A DNA stretch of 64,000 bases, taken from Actinomadura sp. KC06. GTDB lineage: Bacteria; Actinomycetota; Actinomycetes; Streptosporangiales; Streptosporangiaceae. The notes under the pieces were generated by a model. It did no database searches. It was not told the origin of the DNA and was given only the letters and a program-made list of their open reading frames with translations. Positions 31,720-40,380 of the stretch are shown here, piece by piece (the stretch's first letter is position 1; every line of letters starts with the position of its first letter). Made by a program: the position numbers and the translations under genes. The stretch is from contig NZ_SMKT01000009.1 in assembly GCF_004348735.1 (NCBI RefSeq), positions 28,344 to 92,343 on the forward strand. The letters are read 5' to 3'.

Positions 31720-32564
31720 GCGCGACGACACGGGCAAGGACCGGCGACGGGGCGGCGACCCGGGCGCGGCGCGCGTCTGCGCGGCGGGCGCGTCTGCGCG
31801 GGGCGCCGGTGGCCGTCGCCGGGATCTGTGTGATCCTCATCGGGTGGGAGGTCGTCTCCCGCGCCTACGGCAAGCCGCTGCTGTTCCCTGGACCCGCGGA
31901 CACGGGCTCGACCTTGCTGGACGGTCTCACCAGCGGGAACATCTGGACCGCGTCGGTCGCCAGCGTCCTGCGCGTCATGGCGGGCCTGCTCGCCGGCTCG
32001 CTGGCCGGGGTCCTGCTGGGCCTGCTGTCGGGGTCGAGCCGGGTGCTGGAGGCGCTGCTCGAACCGTTCATCAACGTGTTCCGGTTCATCCCGCCGCTGG
32101 CCTGGTTCGCTCCGGCGCTGCTGTGGCTCGGATCCGGGGAGACGTCCAAGGTCGCGCTGATCGTCTACACCTCGGTGTTCGTCGTCGCCGTGAACACCGC
32201 CGCCGGGGTGAAGGCCGTCCCGCGCGACATGATCCGGATGGCGCGCACGTACGGCGCGGGCCCGCTCAGGCTGTTCTTCGCCGTGCGGCTGCCCGCGAGC
32301 CTCCCCTACATCTTCTCCGGCGTGCGCATCGCGCTCGGGAACGCCTTCATGACGGTCGTCACCGCCGAGATGCTCGGCGCCGAGTCGGGACTCGGCGTCC
32401 TGATCACCGAGGGGACCGCCAACACCGACGTCCGCGGCGTCTTCGCCGCGCTGATCACTCTGGGCGCGCTGGGGCTGTGCGCCGACCGCGCGTTCGTCCG
32501 CCTGCTCCGAAGGTACGGCGGACGGTTCTCGGCCGCTACGCGAGAGGAAGGTCTGATCCGATGA
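31716..32564 (+). CDS. ABC importer permease, second subunit
   Basis: 282 residues from a GTG overlapping the preceding stop. A strongly Arg-rich cytoplasmic N-terminus (ARRASARRARLRG) precedes six helices. Coupling loop MARTYGAGPLRLFFAVRLPA; also IPPLAWFAPALLWLGSGETS and AFMTVVTAEMLGAESGLGVL. Homologous to its neighbour throughout but too divergent for a recent duplication. ATGA overlap with the epimerase gene, so the whole block is translationally coupled. Confidence 0.88.
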   Translation: MSATTRARTGDGAATRARRASARRARLRGAPVAVAGICVILIGWEVVSRAYGKPLLFPGPADTGSTLLDGLTSGNIWTASVASVLRVMAGLLAGSLAGVLLGLLSGSSRVLEALLEPFINVFRFIPPLAWFAPALLWLGSGETSKVALIVYTSVFVVAVNTAAGVKAVPRDMIRMARTYGAGPLRLFFAVRLPASLPYIFSGVRIALGNAFMTVVTAEMLGAESGLGVLITEGTANTDVRGVFAALITLGALGLCADRAFVRLLRRYGGRFSAATREEGLIR

Positions 32565-33481
32565 CGACCCTGGTCACGGGCGCGTCCGGTTTCGTCGGCA
32601 GGTACGTGGTGCGCGAGCTGGTCTCCGCCGGAGCCGACGTCGTCGCGCTGGACCACGCTCCCGCCGCCGGGCCGCGGCCGCGGTCCCCACGGGTGACGGC
32701 CGTCCAGGGCGACGTCCGGGACCTCAGACGGCTGACGCGCATCGCGCACGAGCACCGGGTCGGCCGGATCATCCATCTGGCCTCGCTGCTGGCGCCGGCG
32801 TCGCAGGACGACCCGTACCACGCGCTCGAAGTGAACGTCGTCGGGACCCAGAACCTGATGGAGGTCGCGCTGGCGCACGGCGTCACCCATTTCACCTGGG
32901 CGAGTTCGATGGCGGTGTTCGGCCACCAGACGCAGGCCGACGACGGCGCCGAGGAATTCACCGAGTCGAGTCGACACTGCCCTGACAACGTCTACGGCGT
33001 CACGAAGTCGTACGCCGAGGGCATCTCGCTCGCGTACCGCGAACGGTACGGGCTCAATACCGTCGGGCTGCGCATCGGCCTGGTGTACGGGCAGGGCAAG
33101 GAACGCGGCGAGGGCCTGTTCACCGAGCACCTTTTCGACCGGCCCGCCCGTGGCGAGGATTCCGTCGTCCCGTACGGGGACGACGTTTTCTCCTGGCAGT
33201 ACGTCCGCGACGTCGCCAGGGCGTTCATCCTGGTCAACGGCCTCGACGAGACCGATCAGGGCATTTACAACCTGCCCGGCACGGTGGCGAGCATGCGGGA
33301 CGCCGTGAGTCTCGTCCGGGATCTGCGTCCCGGCGTGTCCGTTCGCACCGAACCGGGACGGCTGGGATTCCCGCACCGGTTCAGCGTGAGCGCCTTCGAG
33401 AAACTCGCCGGGGACGAATACCGGCTGACCCCCATGCACGATGCCTTCGCGGAGACGCTGGACCTGATCCGCAATGGCTGA
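32561..33481 (+). CDS. NAD-dependent epimerase/dehydratase (extended SDR)
   Basis: 306 residues. Rossmann motif TLVTGASGFVGRYVVREL at the N-terminus, DVRDLRRL, then the active-site Ser (WASSMAVFG) and YxxxK (NVYGVTKSYAEG). The C-terminal substrate domain is present (FSWQYVRDVARAFILVNG). These enzymes modify sugar nucleotides or reduce/epimerise hydroxy-carbonyl compounds. In an uptake and degradation operon with a monooxygenase and hydrolase, a dehydrogenase role on the imported compound is more likely than sugar-nucleotide work; this is inference. Confidence 0.87.
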   Translation: MTTLVTGASGFVGRYVVRELVSAGADVVALDHAPAAGPRPRSPRVTAVQGDVRDLRRLTRIAHEHRVGRIIHLASLLAPASQDDPYHALEVNVVGTQNLMEVALAHGVTHFTWASSMAVFGHQTQADDGAEEFTESSRHCPDNVYGVTKSYAEGISLAYRERYGLNTVGLRIGLVYGQGKERGEGLFTEHLFDRPARGEDSVVPYGDDVFSWQYVRDVARAFILVNGLDETDQGIYNLPGTVASMRDAVSLVRDLRPGVSVRTEPGRLGFPHRFSVSAFEKLAGDEYRLTPMHDAFAETLDLIRNG

Positions 33482-33529
33482 TTTTCCGCGGCTTCGCGGC
33501 CACCGGCACGACGAGAACGGGAGGTGAGC

Positions 33530-34357
33530 GTGGGAACGCTCGAATTGAGCGACGGGTCCGTGATCTGGTACCGGCGCCAGGGAACAGGCCCGACGATCCT
33601 GCACGTTCACGGGAGCGGATTCGGCTACCGGAACTTCGCGATGCTGACACCGCATCTCGTCGACTCCTTCGAGGTGATCGACCTGGACCTGCCCGGCTAT
33701 GGGCAGAGCGTCGCGAAGGGTCCGCTGGGCGTGGCCGAATGGGCTGATCACCTCGCCGAATTCATCGAGCGGCTGGACGGCGGTCCCGTCCACGTGCACG
33801 GCACCTCAATGGGCGCATTGGTCGCCACCACGCTCGCGGCCCGCCATCCCGAAGTGCTGAAAGATCTGATTCTCTCTTGCTGCCTGTTCCGTTACGACAA
33901 CGCCGCCCGGCACATGCGGCACACCTGGAAGCGCGGCGCGATGGACAGCGGCATGGTCCAGGCCGCCGACCTGACGGCCGCTGCGGGGTTCTCCCGCGGC
34001 TTCTACGACCGTCCGGACGCCGCGGAGATCCTCGACCGGTTGAGAACGGCGATGGGCTCCAACGACCCGAAGTCGTTCGTCGCCGGCACGGAGAGCCTGG
34101 AGGCGATGGACCTTTCCGACCTGCTGCCCAGCCTGCCCCGGACCCTGCTGCTCGGCGGGGACGAAGACCAGATGACGCCGCCCGTCCCGGCGGGCAGCGG
34201 AGTCGGCTTCGACACGGCCGTGCACGTCATCCCGGACGCGGAACTGCACATTCTGGAGAACTGCGGTCACTATCTGGTGCTGGAGCGGCCGGAGCGCGCC
34301 GCCGAGATCATCGAGCGGTTCGTCCTCCATCGCCGGAGCCGGGCGGATCTGTCATGA
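33530..34357 (+). CDS. Alpha/beta hydrolase
   Basis: 275 residues. TILHVHGSGFGYRNFAML, DLDLPGYGQSV, nucleophile elbow HVHGTSMGALVATTLAARHP (Ser), TLLLGGDEDQMTPP (Asp) and LENCGHYLVLERPE (His) give a complete triad. The fold and motifs resemble meta-cleavage-product or ester hydrolases of catabolic operons. The GTG at 33530 is chosen because GGGAGGTGA sits just upstream; that ribosome site contains another in-frame GTG at 33524. Confidence 0.86.
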   Translation: MGTLELSDGSVIWYRRQGTGPTILHVHGSGFGYRNFAMLTPHLVDSFEVIDLDLPGYGQSVAKGPLGVAEWADHLAEFIERLDGGPVHVHGTSMGALVATTLAARHPEVLKDLILSCCLFRYDNAARHMRHTWKRGAMDSGMVQAADLTAAAGFSRGFYDRPDAAEILDRLRTAMGSNDPKSFVAGTESLEAMDLSDLLPSLPRTLLLGGDEDQMTPPVPAGSGVGFDTAVHVIPDAELHILENCGHYLVLERPERAAEIIERFVLHRRSRADLS

Positions 34358-34406
34358 TCCGCGACAGCCGTACGCCCATCCGTACGCCCATCAGGAGGAG
34401 CAGAGA

Positions 34407-35174
34407 ATGAGCAGCGAGCCGTCATCGCGGGCGAAGCCGTCGCCGTCCGATCGGTCGTCTCGCGCCATCAAGCTGGACCTGCCGAGCGACGCCGCCGGTC
34501 AGCCGCAGGTCACCGACACGGTGGAGCAGCGCATCGCGCAGGAACTGCGCCGGCTGATCGCCGAGGGCGACCTCGCTCCCGGGGCCCACCTGCCGTTGCG
34601 CCAGCTCGCGGCGCACTTCGGGGTCAGCATCACGCCGGTGCGGGTGGCGCTGATCGAGCTGGCCGCGGCGGGACTGGTGGTCAGCCGCCCGCATTCCGGC
34701 ATGCGGGTGGCGCCGATGAGCCTTGAGGAGTTCGAGGAGGTCTGGACGATCAGGGTGGGCCTGGAATGGTGGCTCACTCGCAGGGCCGTCGAGCAGGTGC
34801 AGGACCACGACATCGAGCACCTGCGCGGCGCCCTGGAGAAGATCCAGCACGCCGCGCACAGCAAGGCGGAATGGCCGGAGTACGTCGGGCACAGCTGGAA
34901 CTACCGCCGCTACCTCTACTCGCTCGCCAACCGGCCGCAGATGTTGAGCAACCTGGACACGATGTACGTCCGGTCGGCCAGGTACAGCCGGCTCATGCTC
35001 GTCGACGGCGAGCGGATCCACCGGGCCGCCGCCTCGATGGAGAAGGCGCACGCCGCCGTGGAACGGCGCGACGCCGCCGCGGCCCAGGAGGTTCTGCGAC
35101 GCGGAATGGAATGGACGATGGAGGCCGCGCTCAAGCAGTTCGTCAGCGATCTGCCCGCCACGCAGGAATGGTGA
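34407..35174 (+). CDS. GntR-family regulator with FCD domain
   Basis: 255 residues. After a polar N-terminal extension of ~35 residues comes the winged helix (VEQRIAQELRRLIAEGDLAP, LPLRQLAAHFGVSITPVRVA, LIELAAAGLVVSRPHSGMRV). An all-helical FCD effector domain follows (EVWTIRVGLEWWLTRRAVEQ … HSWNYRRYLYSLANRPQML). Some of the usual FCD metal histidines are not evident. It is embedded in the operon it probably controls; the palindrome at 27964-27992 is the obvious candidate site. AGGAGGAG precedes the ATG. The inducer is unknown. Confidence 0.88.
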   Translation: MSSEPSSRAKPSPSDRSSRAIKLDLPSDAAGQPQVTDTVEQRIAQELRRLIAEGDLAPGAHLPLRQLAAHFGVSITPVRVALIELAAAGLVVSRPHSGMRVAPMSLEEFEEVWTIRVGLEWWLTRRAVEQVQDHDIEHLRGALEKIQHAAHSKAEWPEYVGHSWNYRRYLYSLANRPQMLSNLDTMYVRSARYSRLMLVDGERIHRAAASMEKAHAAVERRDAAAAQEVLRRGMEWTMEAALKQFVSDLPATQEW

Positions 35175-35205
35175 TACGGCGTCGAATCCGAAGGGGGAAT
35201 GGGGT

Positions 35206-36207
35206 CTGAACGCGCGGGATCGGCCACTGGTCACGGTGTTTTCGTTGGGCGGGACGATCGCGTCCACCGAGAAACCGGGCGGCGGCGGTGGGGGCGGGGT
35301 CGCGCCGCGGCTCGGAGCCAAGGAACTGCTGGAGGGTGTTCCCGGGCTGGACGGCTCGGTCGGGCTGGAGGCCGTGGCCTTTCGGCGATGTCCGTCCGGC
35401 GATCTCGCCTTCGAGGACCTCATCGCCTTGGCTGCGGAGATCAAGGCGCGGTTCGAGGCCGGGGCGGCGGGGGTCGTGGTCGTCCAGGGGACCGACACCA
35501 TCGAGGAGACCTCGTTCGTTCTCGACCTGCTGATCGACGCGCCGAACCCGGTCGTCGTGACCGGGGCCATGCGCAACCCGACGCTGGCGAGCCCGGACGG
35601 GCCGGCGAACCTGCTGGCCGCCGTCCAGGTCGCCGCGTCGCCCGAGGCGCGGGGGCTCGGATGCCTGGTGGTGCTCAACGACGAGGTCCATGCGGCGCGG
35701 TTCGTCAGCAAGACCCATACGACCAGCCCCGCGGCCTTCCGCTCGATGACGGCCGGACCGGTCGGCTGGCTCGTCGAGGGGCGGCTCAGGATCGCGCTGC
35801 GGCCCGCACCGCTGCCCGCCGTCCCGGTGCCTGCCGGGCCCGTGGCACCGGTGGCGCTGCTGACGATGTGCCTCGGGGACGACGGACGCCTCATCGAGCG
35901 GGTCGGTGCCCTCGGCTACGCCGGGGTCGTGGTCGAGGCGTTCGGCGGTGGCCACGTTCCCGCGCGTACCGTCGCGGCTCTGGAGCGGCTGGCCGCGACC
36001 GTGCCGGTCGTGCTCGCCTCGCGAACGGGCGCCGGTGACATGCTCCAGGCGACGTACGGCTTTCCCGGGTCCGAGCGCGACCTCATCGCCCGCGGGCTGA
36101 TCCCGGCCGGGTTCCTTGACGGGCCGAAGGCGCGCGTCCTGCTCAGCCTGCTGCTCGGGAACGGCGCCGGCCCCGAGCAGGTGCGGACGGCGTTCGCCAA
36201 GGTCTAA
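35206..36207 (+). CDS. Asparaginase/glutaminase-family amidohydrolase, likely CTG start
   Basis: About 333 residues if started at CTG 35206. The family signature FSLGGTIASTEK carries the first catalytic Thr, and VVQGTDTIEETSF the second Thr-Asp pair; NPVVVTGAMRNPTLASPDGP and HTTSPAAFRS are also typical. A GTG at 35236 would begin only four residues before GGTIA and delete the first beta strand (RPLVTVFS). The CTG has AAGGGGG at good distance and restores it. No signal peptide. It is the last gene of the operon, hydrolysing a side-chain amide or related bond of the imported compound or its product. A Gly-rich loop (GGGGGGG) follows the first motif. Confidence 0.78.
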   Translation: MNARDRPLVTVFSLGGTIASTEKPGGGGGGGVAPRLGAKELLEGVPGLDGSVGLEAVAFRRCPSGDLAFEDLIALAAEIKARFEAGAAGVVVVQGTDTIEETSFVLDLLIDAPNPVVVTGAMRNPTLASPDGPANLLAAVQVAASPEARGLGCLVVLNDEVHAARFVSKTHTTSPAAFRSMTAGPVGWLVEGRLRIALRPAPLPAVPVPAGPVAPVALLTMCLGDDGRLIERVGALGYAGVVVEAFGGGHVPARTVAALERLAATVPVVLASRTGAGDMLQATYGFPGSERDLIARGLIPAGFLDGPKARVLLSLLLGNGAGPEQVRTAFAKV

Positions 36208-36248
36208 GGCTCGGACGGCCGCGCCAGGGTCTAGGGCTCGGATGGTTG
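36195..36248. repeat. Imperfect 27-bp tandem duplication at convergent gene ends
   Basis: CGCCAAGGTCTAAGGCTCGG… (36195-36221) is followed by CGCCAGGGTCTAGGGCTCGG… (36222-36248), with five differences, all transitions. The first copy holds the asparaginase TAA stop, and the second supplies the reverse-strand TAG stop of the LysR gene. Confidence 0.75.
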
Positions 36249-37181
36249 CGCCGACGGCCACAGTCCTCGGCGCAGGGCCGAATGAACCTGGCGGGCCAGT
36301 TCTTCGACCACGACGTGGGTGGCGGGTGCTCGCCGTCCTGTCCGGGGTGTGCCGAGCACGATGGACCGCCACGTCGTGGGTTCGCACAGCGGCGCCGCGC
36401 TCAAGGAACCGTTGGCGACGTCTTCGGCGATGCCGACGCCGGGCAGGACGGTCCACCCGTGACCGGCCCGGACGAGCTGTTTCTGCACGTGCATGGAGTT
36501 GGTCTGCACGACGACGTTCATCGCCGTCCCGGCCCGTGCGGCGGCCGCGTCGATCAGCGCGCGCAGCCCGTGCCCGGCGGCGGGCATCACCAGGGGATGC
36601 GCCGCGACCTCCTCGAAGGGGACCGGGACGGCGGCCAGGAGCCCGGCCGTGGGCGGCGCGACCGCCCACAACTTCTCGCGCACCAGGGGCTTGACGTTCA
36701 GCGACGGGGTGTCGTCCAGGTCGTACAGGAGGCTGAGGTCAAGGTCGCCGTCGTCCAGCCACTGCTGCAGGTGCCCGGAGTACGCGGTGAGGACGCGCAG
36801 GTCGATGCCCGGATGATCGCGGGCGATGGCGGACACGAGCGGCTCGGCCAGCAGGTCGCTGGAGCTGTCGAGCAACCCGACGGTCACGATGCCGGTGACC
36901 GCGCCGGGCGCCGGCTGGATCTCCGCACGGGCCCGCTCCAGCTCGTTCAGGGCGCGCCTGGCGCGTTCGAGCAGGATGAGCCCGGCGTCCGTGGGACGCA
37001 TCCCCTGCCGGGTCCGCTCGAACAGCGCGACGCCCAGGTCCTGCTCCAGGGCGCGGATCTGCCGCGTCACCGCCGGCTGGACCAGGTGCAGCACCTCTGC
37101 CGCCCGGGTCACGCTCCCCACTTCGGCCACCGTGACGAGCGCTTTGAGCTGCTTGACGTCCAAAGGGTTCCACCGCACCAT
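36231..37181 (-). CDS. LysR-family regulator, divergent to CoA-transferase
   Basis: 316 residues. N-terminal winged helix (LDVKQLKALVTVAEVGSVTR, AAEVLHLVQPAVTRQIRALE, LGVALFERTRQGMRPTDAG) and a two-lobed effector domain (GIVTVGLLDSSSDLLAEPLV … AGHGWTVLPGVGIAEDVANG). The ATG is at 37181. It faces the CoA-transferase and acyl-CoA dehydrogenase genes across 69 bp, the classic arrangement for activation by a pathway intermediate. That spacer repeats ATCAG three times but shows no clean T-N11-A palindrome. Confidence 0.9.
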   Translation of the reverse strand: MVRWNPLDVKQLKALVTVAEVGSVTRAAEVLHLVQPAVTRQIRALEQDLGVALFERTRQGMRPTDAGLILLERARRALNELERARAEIQPAPGAVTGIVTVGLLDSSSDLLAEPLVSAIARDHPGIDLRVLTAYSGHLQQWLDDGDLDLSLLYDLDDTPSLNVKPLVREKLWAVAPPTAGLLAAVPVPFEEVAAHPLVMPAAGHGLRALIDAAAARAGTAMNVVVQTNSMHVQKQLVRAGHGWTVLPGVGIAEDVANGSLSAAPLCEPTTWRSIVLGTPRTGRRAPATHVVVEELARQVHSALRRGLWPSAQPSEP

Positions 37182-37250
37182 CTGGGATCAGCATGGAGAT
37201 ATCAGGAATCAGTATTTTACTCGCGGCAGCATGACCATCGATGATGAGGC

Positions 37251-38435
37251 ATGACCGAACGTCCGCTTTCCGGTGTCACCGTCGTGAGCCTGGAGCAGGC
37301 CGTGGCGGCGCCGTTCGCCACGCGGCAGCTCGCCGATCTCGGCGCCCGCGTGATCAAGGTGGAGCGGCCCGGGGGAGGGGACTTCGCCCGGCGCTACGAC
37401 ACGACGGTGCACGGGCAGTCGAGCTACTTCGTGTGGCTCAACCGGTCCAAGGAGTCGCTGACCCTGGACGTGAAGTCCGCGCGCGGCCGCGAGGTCCTGG
37501 AGGAACTGCTCCCCGGGGCCGACGTGTTCGTGCAGAACCTGGCCCCGGGCGCCGCCGACCGGCTGGGGCTGGACGCCGCGTCCCTGACCGCCCGGTATCC
37601 GGCGCTGATCCCGTGCACCGTGTCCGGATACGGGACGTCCGGACCGTGGGCGGACCGGAAGGCGTACGACCTGCTCGTGCAGTGCCAGACCGGGCTGGTC
37701 TCCTTGACGGGCACCGACGGGGCGACCGCGCGCGTCGGGGTGTCGGTCGCCGACATCGCCGCGGGCATGTACGCCTACTCCGGGATTCTCACCGCGCTCT
37801 ACACCCGGGCCACCACCGGCTCGGCGCACGCCGTGGAGGTCTCGCTGTTCGAGGCCCTGGGGGAATGGATGAGCCAGCCCGCTTACTACACGCGATACGG
37901 GGGGACGCCGCCGCCGCGAATCGGCACGCAGCACGCCACCATCGCCCCGTACGGCGCCTACACGGCGGCCGATGGCGGGCAGGTGCTGCTGTCCGTCCAG
38001 AACGAGCGGGAGTGGGCGGCGCTGTGCGAGCGGTTCCTCGAGCGTCCGGACCTGGTGGACGATCCGCGGTTCGCCACCGGATCCGCGCGGGTCGCCCACC
38101 GGGACGAGCTCAACGCGATCATCGCCGAACGGTTCCGGCGAGCCGGCGGCGACGAGGTCATGGAATCGCTGGACGAGGCGGGAATCGCCAATGCCGGGGT
38201 GAACGGCGTCCCCGAATTCGTCGCCCACCCGGTGCTCGCCGACCGCGGACGCTGGCACGACGTGGACCTTCCGGGCGCCGTGATGCAGGCCCTCCAGCCG
38301 CCGGCGGACCTGGCCGGGATCCAGCCGCGAATGGATCCCGTGCCCGCCGCCGGAGAGCACACCGAACGAATCCTGACCCAACTGGGACGCACCGCAGCGG
38401 AGATCGACGCCCTCCGCGCCGACGGCGTGATCTGA
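37251..38435 (+). CDS. Family III CoA-transferase (CaiB/BaiF)
   Basis: 394 residues. PLSGVTVVSLEQAVAAPFAT, RQLADLGARVIKVERPGGGD, YFVWLNRSKESLTLDV and the active-site Asp in KAYDLLVQCQTGL mark the formyl-CoA transferase-like fold. The enzyme moves CoA from one acid to another through Asp-anhydride intermediates. It is followed 21 bp later by an acyl-CoA dehydrogenase and faces a LysR gene, so a carboxylic acid is probably activated and then desaturated. Related proteins act on succinyl/citramalyl and hydroxy acids; the substrate is not clear. Confidence 0.9.
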   Translation: MTERPLSGVTVVSLEQAVAAPFATRQLADLGARVIKVERPGGGDFARRYDTTVHGQSSYFVWLNRSKESLTLDVKSARGREVLEELLPGADVFVQNLAPGAADRLGLDAASLTARYPALIPCTVSGYGTSGPWADRKAYDLLVQCQTGLVSLTGTDGATARVGVSVADIAAGMYAYSGILTALYTRATTGSAHAVEVSLFEALGEWMSQPAYYTRYGGTPPPRIGTQHATIAPYGAYTAADGGQVLLSVQNEREWAALCERFLERPDLVDDPRFATGSARVAHRDELNAIIAERFRRAGGDEVMESLDEAGIANAGVNGVPEFVAHPVLADRGRWHDVDLPGAVMQALQPPADLAGIQPRMDPVPAAGEHTERILTQLGRTAAEIDALRADGVI

Positions 38436-38456
38436 CCGAGCGAGGAGGGGCACAAA

Positions 38457-39623
38457 GTGAGCACCCTGGACATCCTGTCTTCCGACGAGCGCCTCGTCGT
38501 GGAGACCGTGCGCGCCTTCGTGGACGACGAGGTCAAGCCGTCCGTCCGGGAACTGGAGCACGCCAACACCTACCCCGAGGCGCTGATCGAGCAGATGAAG
38601 CGGCTCGGGATCTACGGCCTGGCGATTCCCGAGGAATATGGCGGAAATGCCGTCTCCCTGCCCTGCTACGTCCTGGTCACCGAGGAACTCGCACGCGGCT
38701 GGATGAGCCTGGCCGGTGCGATGGGCGGCCACACCGTGGTCGCCAAACTGCTGCTGGACTTCGGGACGGAGGAGCAGAAACGCCGCTACTTGCCGAAAAT
38801 GGCGACCGGCGAGGTGCGGGCCACGATGGCGCTGACCGAACCGGGCGGCGGCTCCGACCTCCAGGCCATACGCACCACCGCCCGCAGGACCGACCGGGGC
38901 TACCTCGTCACCGGCGCGAAGACCTGGATCAGCAACTCCAGGCGCTCCCGGCTGATCGCCCTGCTGTGCAAGACGGACCCCGAGGCCACGCCCGCGCACA
39001 AGGGCATCTCGATCCTCCTCGTGGAGCACGGGCCCGGCCTCACGGTCTCCCGCGACCTGCCCAAGCTCGGCTACAAGGGCGTGGAGAGCTGCGAACTCAC
39101 CTTCGACGACTACCGGGCGCCGATCGACGCCGTGCTCGGCGGAGCCGAGGGCAAGGGGTTCGCCCAGATGATGAAGGGGCTGGAGACGGGCAGGCTCCAG
39201 GTCGCCGCCCGCGCGCTCGGCGTCGGCCGGGCGGCGTTCGAGGACTCGCTCGCCTACGCGCAGGAGCGCGAGTCGTTCGGCAAGCCGATCTGGCGGCACC
39301 AGGCGATCGGCAACCACCTCGCCGACATGGCCACGTCGCTGACGGCGGCGCGCCAGCTCACCCTCTACGCCGCGCGGGAGGGCGAGGCGGGACGGCGGGT
39401 GGACATGGAGGCGGGCATGGCCAAGCTGTTCGCGTCCGAGACCGCCATGCAGATCGCGCTGAACGCCGTCCGGATTCACGGCGGCTACGGCTATTCGACC
39501 GAGTTCTGCGTCGAGCGGTACTTCCGCGACGCCCCGCTGATGATCGTCGGTGAGGGCACGAACGAGATCCAGCGCAACGTCATCGCGAGCCAGCTCGTCA
39601 ACCGAGGCGGCCTCGATTCGTGA
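38457..39623 (+). CDS. Acyl-CoA dehydrogenase
   Basis: 388 residues from a GTG with GAGGAGGGG upstream. Three-domain FAD enzyme: N-terminal helices (ERLVVETVRAFVDDEVKPSV, LAIPEEYGG), middle sheet (RATMALTEPGGGSDLQAIRT, YLVTGAKTWISNS) and C-terminal helices (QERESFGKPIWRHQAIGNHL, AVRIHGGYGYSTEFCVERYF, VGEGTNEIQRNVIA). The catalytic Glu is in GEGTNEIQ. It forms a trans-2-enoyl-CoA and passes electrons to ETF. With the preceding CoA-transferase it makes an activate-and-desaturate pair. Confidence 0.92.
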   Translation: MSTLDILSSDERLVVETVRAFVDDEVKPSVRELEHANTYPEALIEQMKRLGIYGLAIPEEYGGNAVSLPCYVLVTEELARGWMSLAGAMGGHTVVAKLLLDFGTEEQKRRYLPKMATGEVRATMALTEPGGGSDLQAIRTTARRTDRGYLVTGAKTWISNSRRSRLIALLCKTDPEATPAHKGISILLVEHGPGLTVSRDLPKLGYKGVESCELTFDDYRAPIDAVLGGAEGKGFAQMMKGLETGRLQVAARALGVGRAAFEDSLAYAQERESFGKPIWRHQAIGNHLADMATSLTAARQLTLYAAREGEAGRRVDMEAGMAKLFASETAMQIALNAVRIHGGYGYSTEFCVERYFRDAPLMIVGEGTNEIQRNVIASQLVNRGGLDS

Positions 39624-39624
39624 G

Positions 39625-39651
39625 CCGGACGGCGGCTGAGCCGGCGTCCGG
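39625..39651. terminator. Bidirectional hairpin between convergent genes
   Basis: CCGGACG, G, CGGC, loop TGA, GCCG, G, CGTCCGG: 11 pairs with one G-G mismatch, 2 bp after the acyl-CoA dehydrogenase stop and 28 bp before the convergent TIGR03086 gene's stop. No T-run. Confidence 0.65.
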
Positions 39652-39678
39652 GCAGGCCCGGCGGGACCGCGGCGGTTG

Positions 39679-40272
39679 TCAGGGCGTCCATTCCGGGTCG
39701 CGGCCGAGGTAGCGGAGGAGGGCGGCCACGTCGTCGTCACCGGAGTGCTCGATGGCCGCGGCGTACGCGCCGTACTGGCGCAGCGGCTCGACGATCTGCC
39801 TGGCGACGTCCAGCAGCGGGCGGGCCAGGCCGGGGGTGAGCGGGGACGGCCGTCCGGTGGCGACGGCGATGTCCCAGGCGTGGACGGCGGCGTCCAGCGC
39901 GGCGGCCCCGGCGCCGACCTCGGGCTTGAGAGACCCGGGCGGGACGGGCACGGACACCGATTCCGCGTCGCGGTCGACGGTGGCCCAGGCGGCGGCGCTC
40001 GCCGACACCGAAGGCTCCAGGAAGTCCATCGGCGACCCGTCGAGCTTGCCGGACGGCTCGAAGGGGTCGTAGTGGGGCCCGGGCTCGCCGGTGATGCAGG
40101 AGGCGTAGGCGAGCTGGTCGCCGGCCGCGTGCTGGACGACTTGGGCGACGTTCCACTCGGAGCACGGGGTGGGGCGTCCGAGGTCCTGGTCGGAAAGGTC
40201 GCGGACGGCGCCGCGCAGCGCCTCGTGGGCGGCGTCGAGGACGGGCCAGCCGGAATCGATGATCTCGCTCAT
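39679..40272 (-). CDS. TIGR03086 / mycothiol maleylpyruvate isomerase N-terminal-like protein
   Basis: 197 residues, DinB/MDMPI four-helix bundle. Characteristic N-terminal block: DLGRPTPCSEWNVAQVVQHA, with the metal-binding His, and later GAAALDAAVHAWDIAVATGR with a second His. ARPLLDVARQIVEPLR and the C-terminal DDDVAALLRYLGRDPEW are also family-typical. Members bind a divalent metal and may use mycothiol, which fits an actinobacterium, but most have no assigned reaction. Single gene with its own promoter region; convergent with the dehydrogenase. Confidence 0.85.
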   Translation of the reverse strand: MSEIIDSGWPVLDAAHEALRGAVRDLSDQDLGRPTPCSEWNVAQVVQHAAGDQLAYASCITGEPGPHYDPFEPSGKLDGSPMDFLEPSVSASAAAWATVDRDAESVSVPVPPGSLKPEVGAGAAALDAAVHAWDIAVATGRPSPLTPGLARPLLDVARQIVEPLRQYGAYAAAIEHSGDDDVAALLRYLGRDPEWTP

Positions 40273-40380
40273 GCCGTCCAGTCTAGCAGAACGGAATGAT
40301 ACGTTCCACTATTCGGGAGGGGGTGGTGCCCCGGCCGCCCGCGGGGAGGAGTGGAGAGCACACGGGCGGCCGGGGAGGTC

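Noticed and set aside
28106..32564. Aliphatic sulfonate or taurine uptake operon
   Set aside because: The importer resembles SsuABC, but the other genes (SDR, hydrolase, asparaginase, GntR) are not those of sulfur assimilation and there are two permeases; left as unknown substrate.
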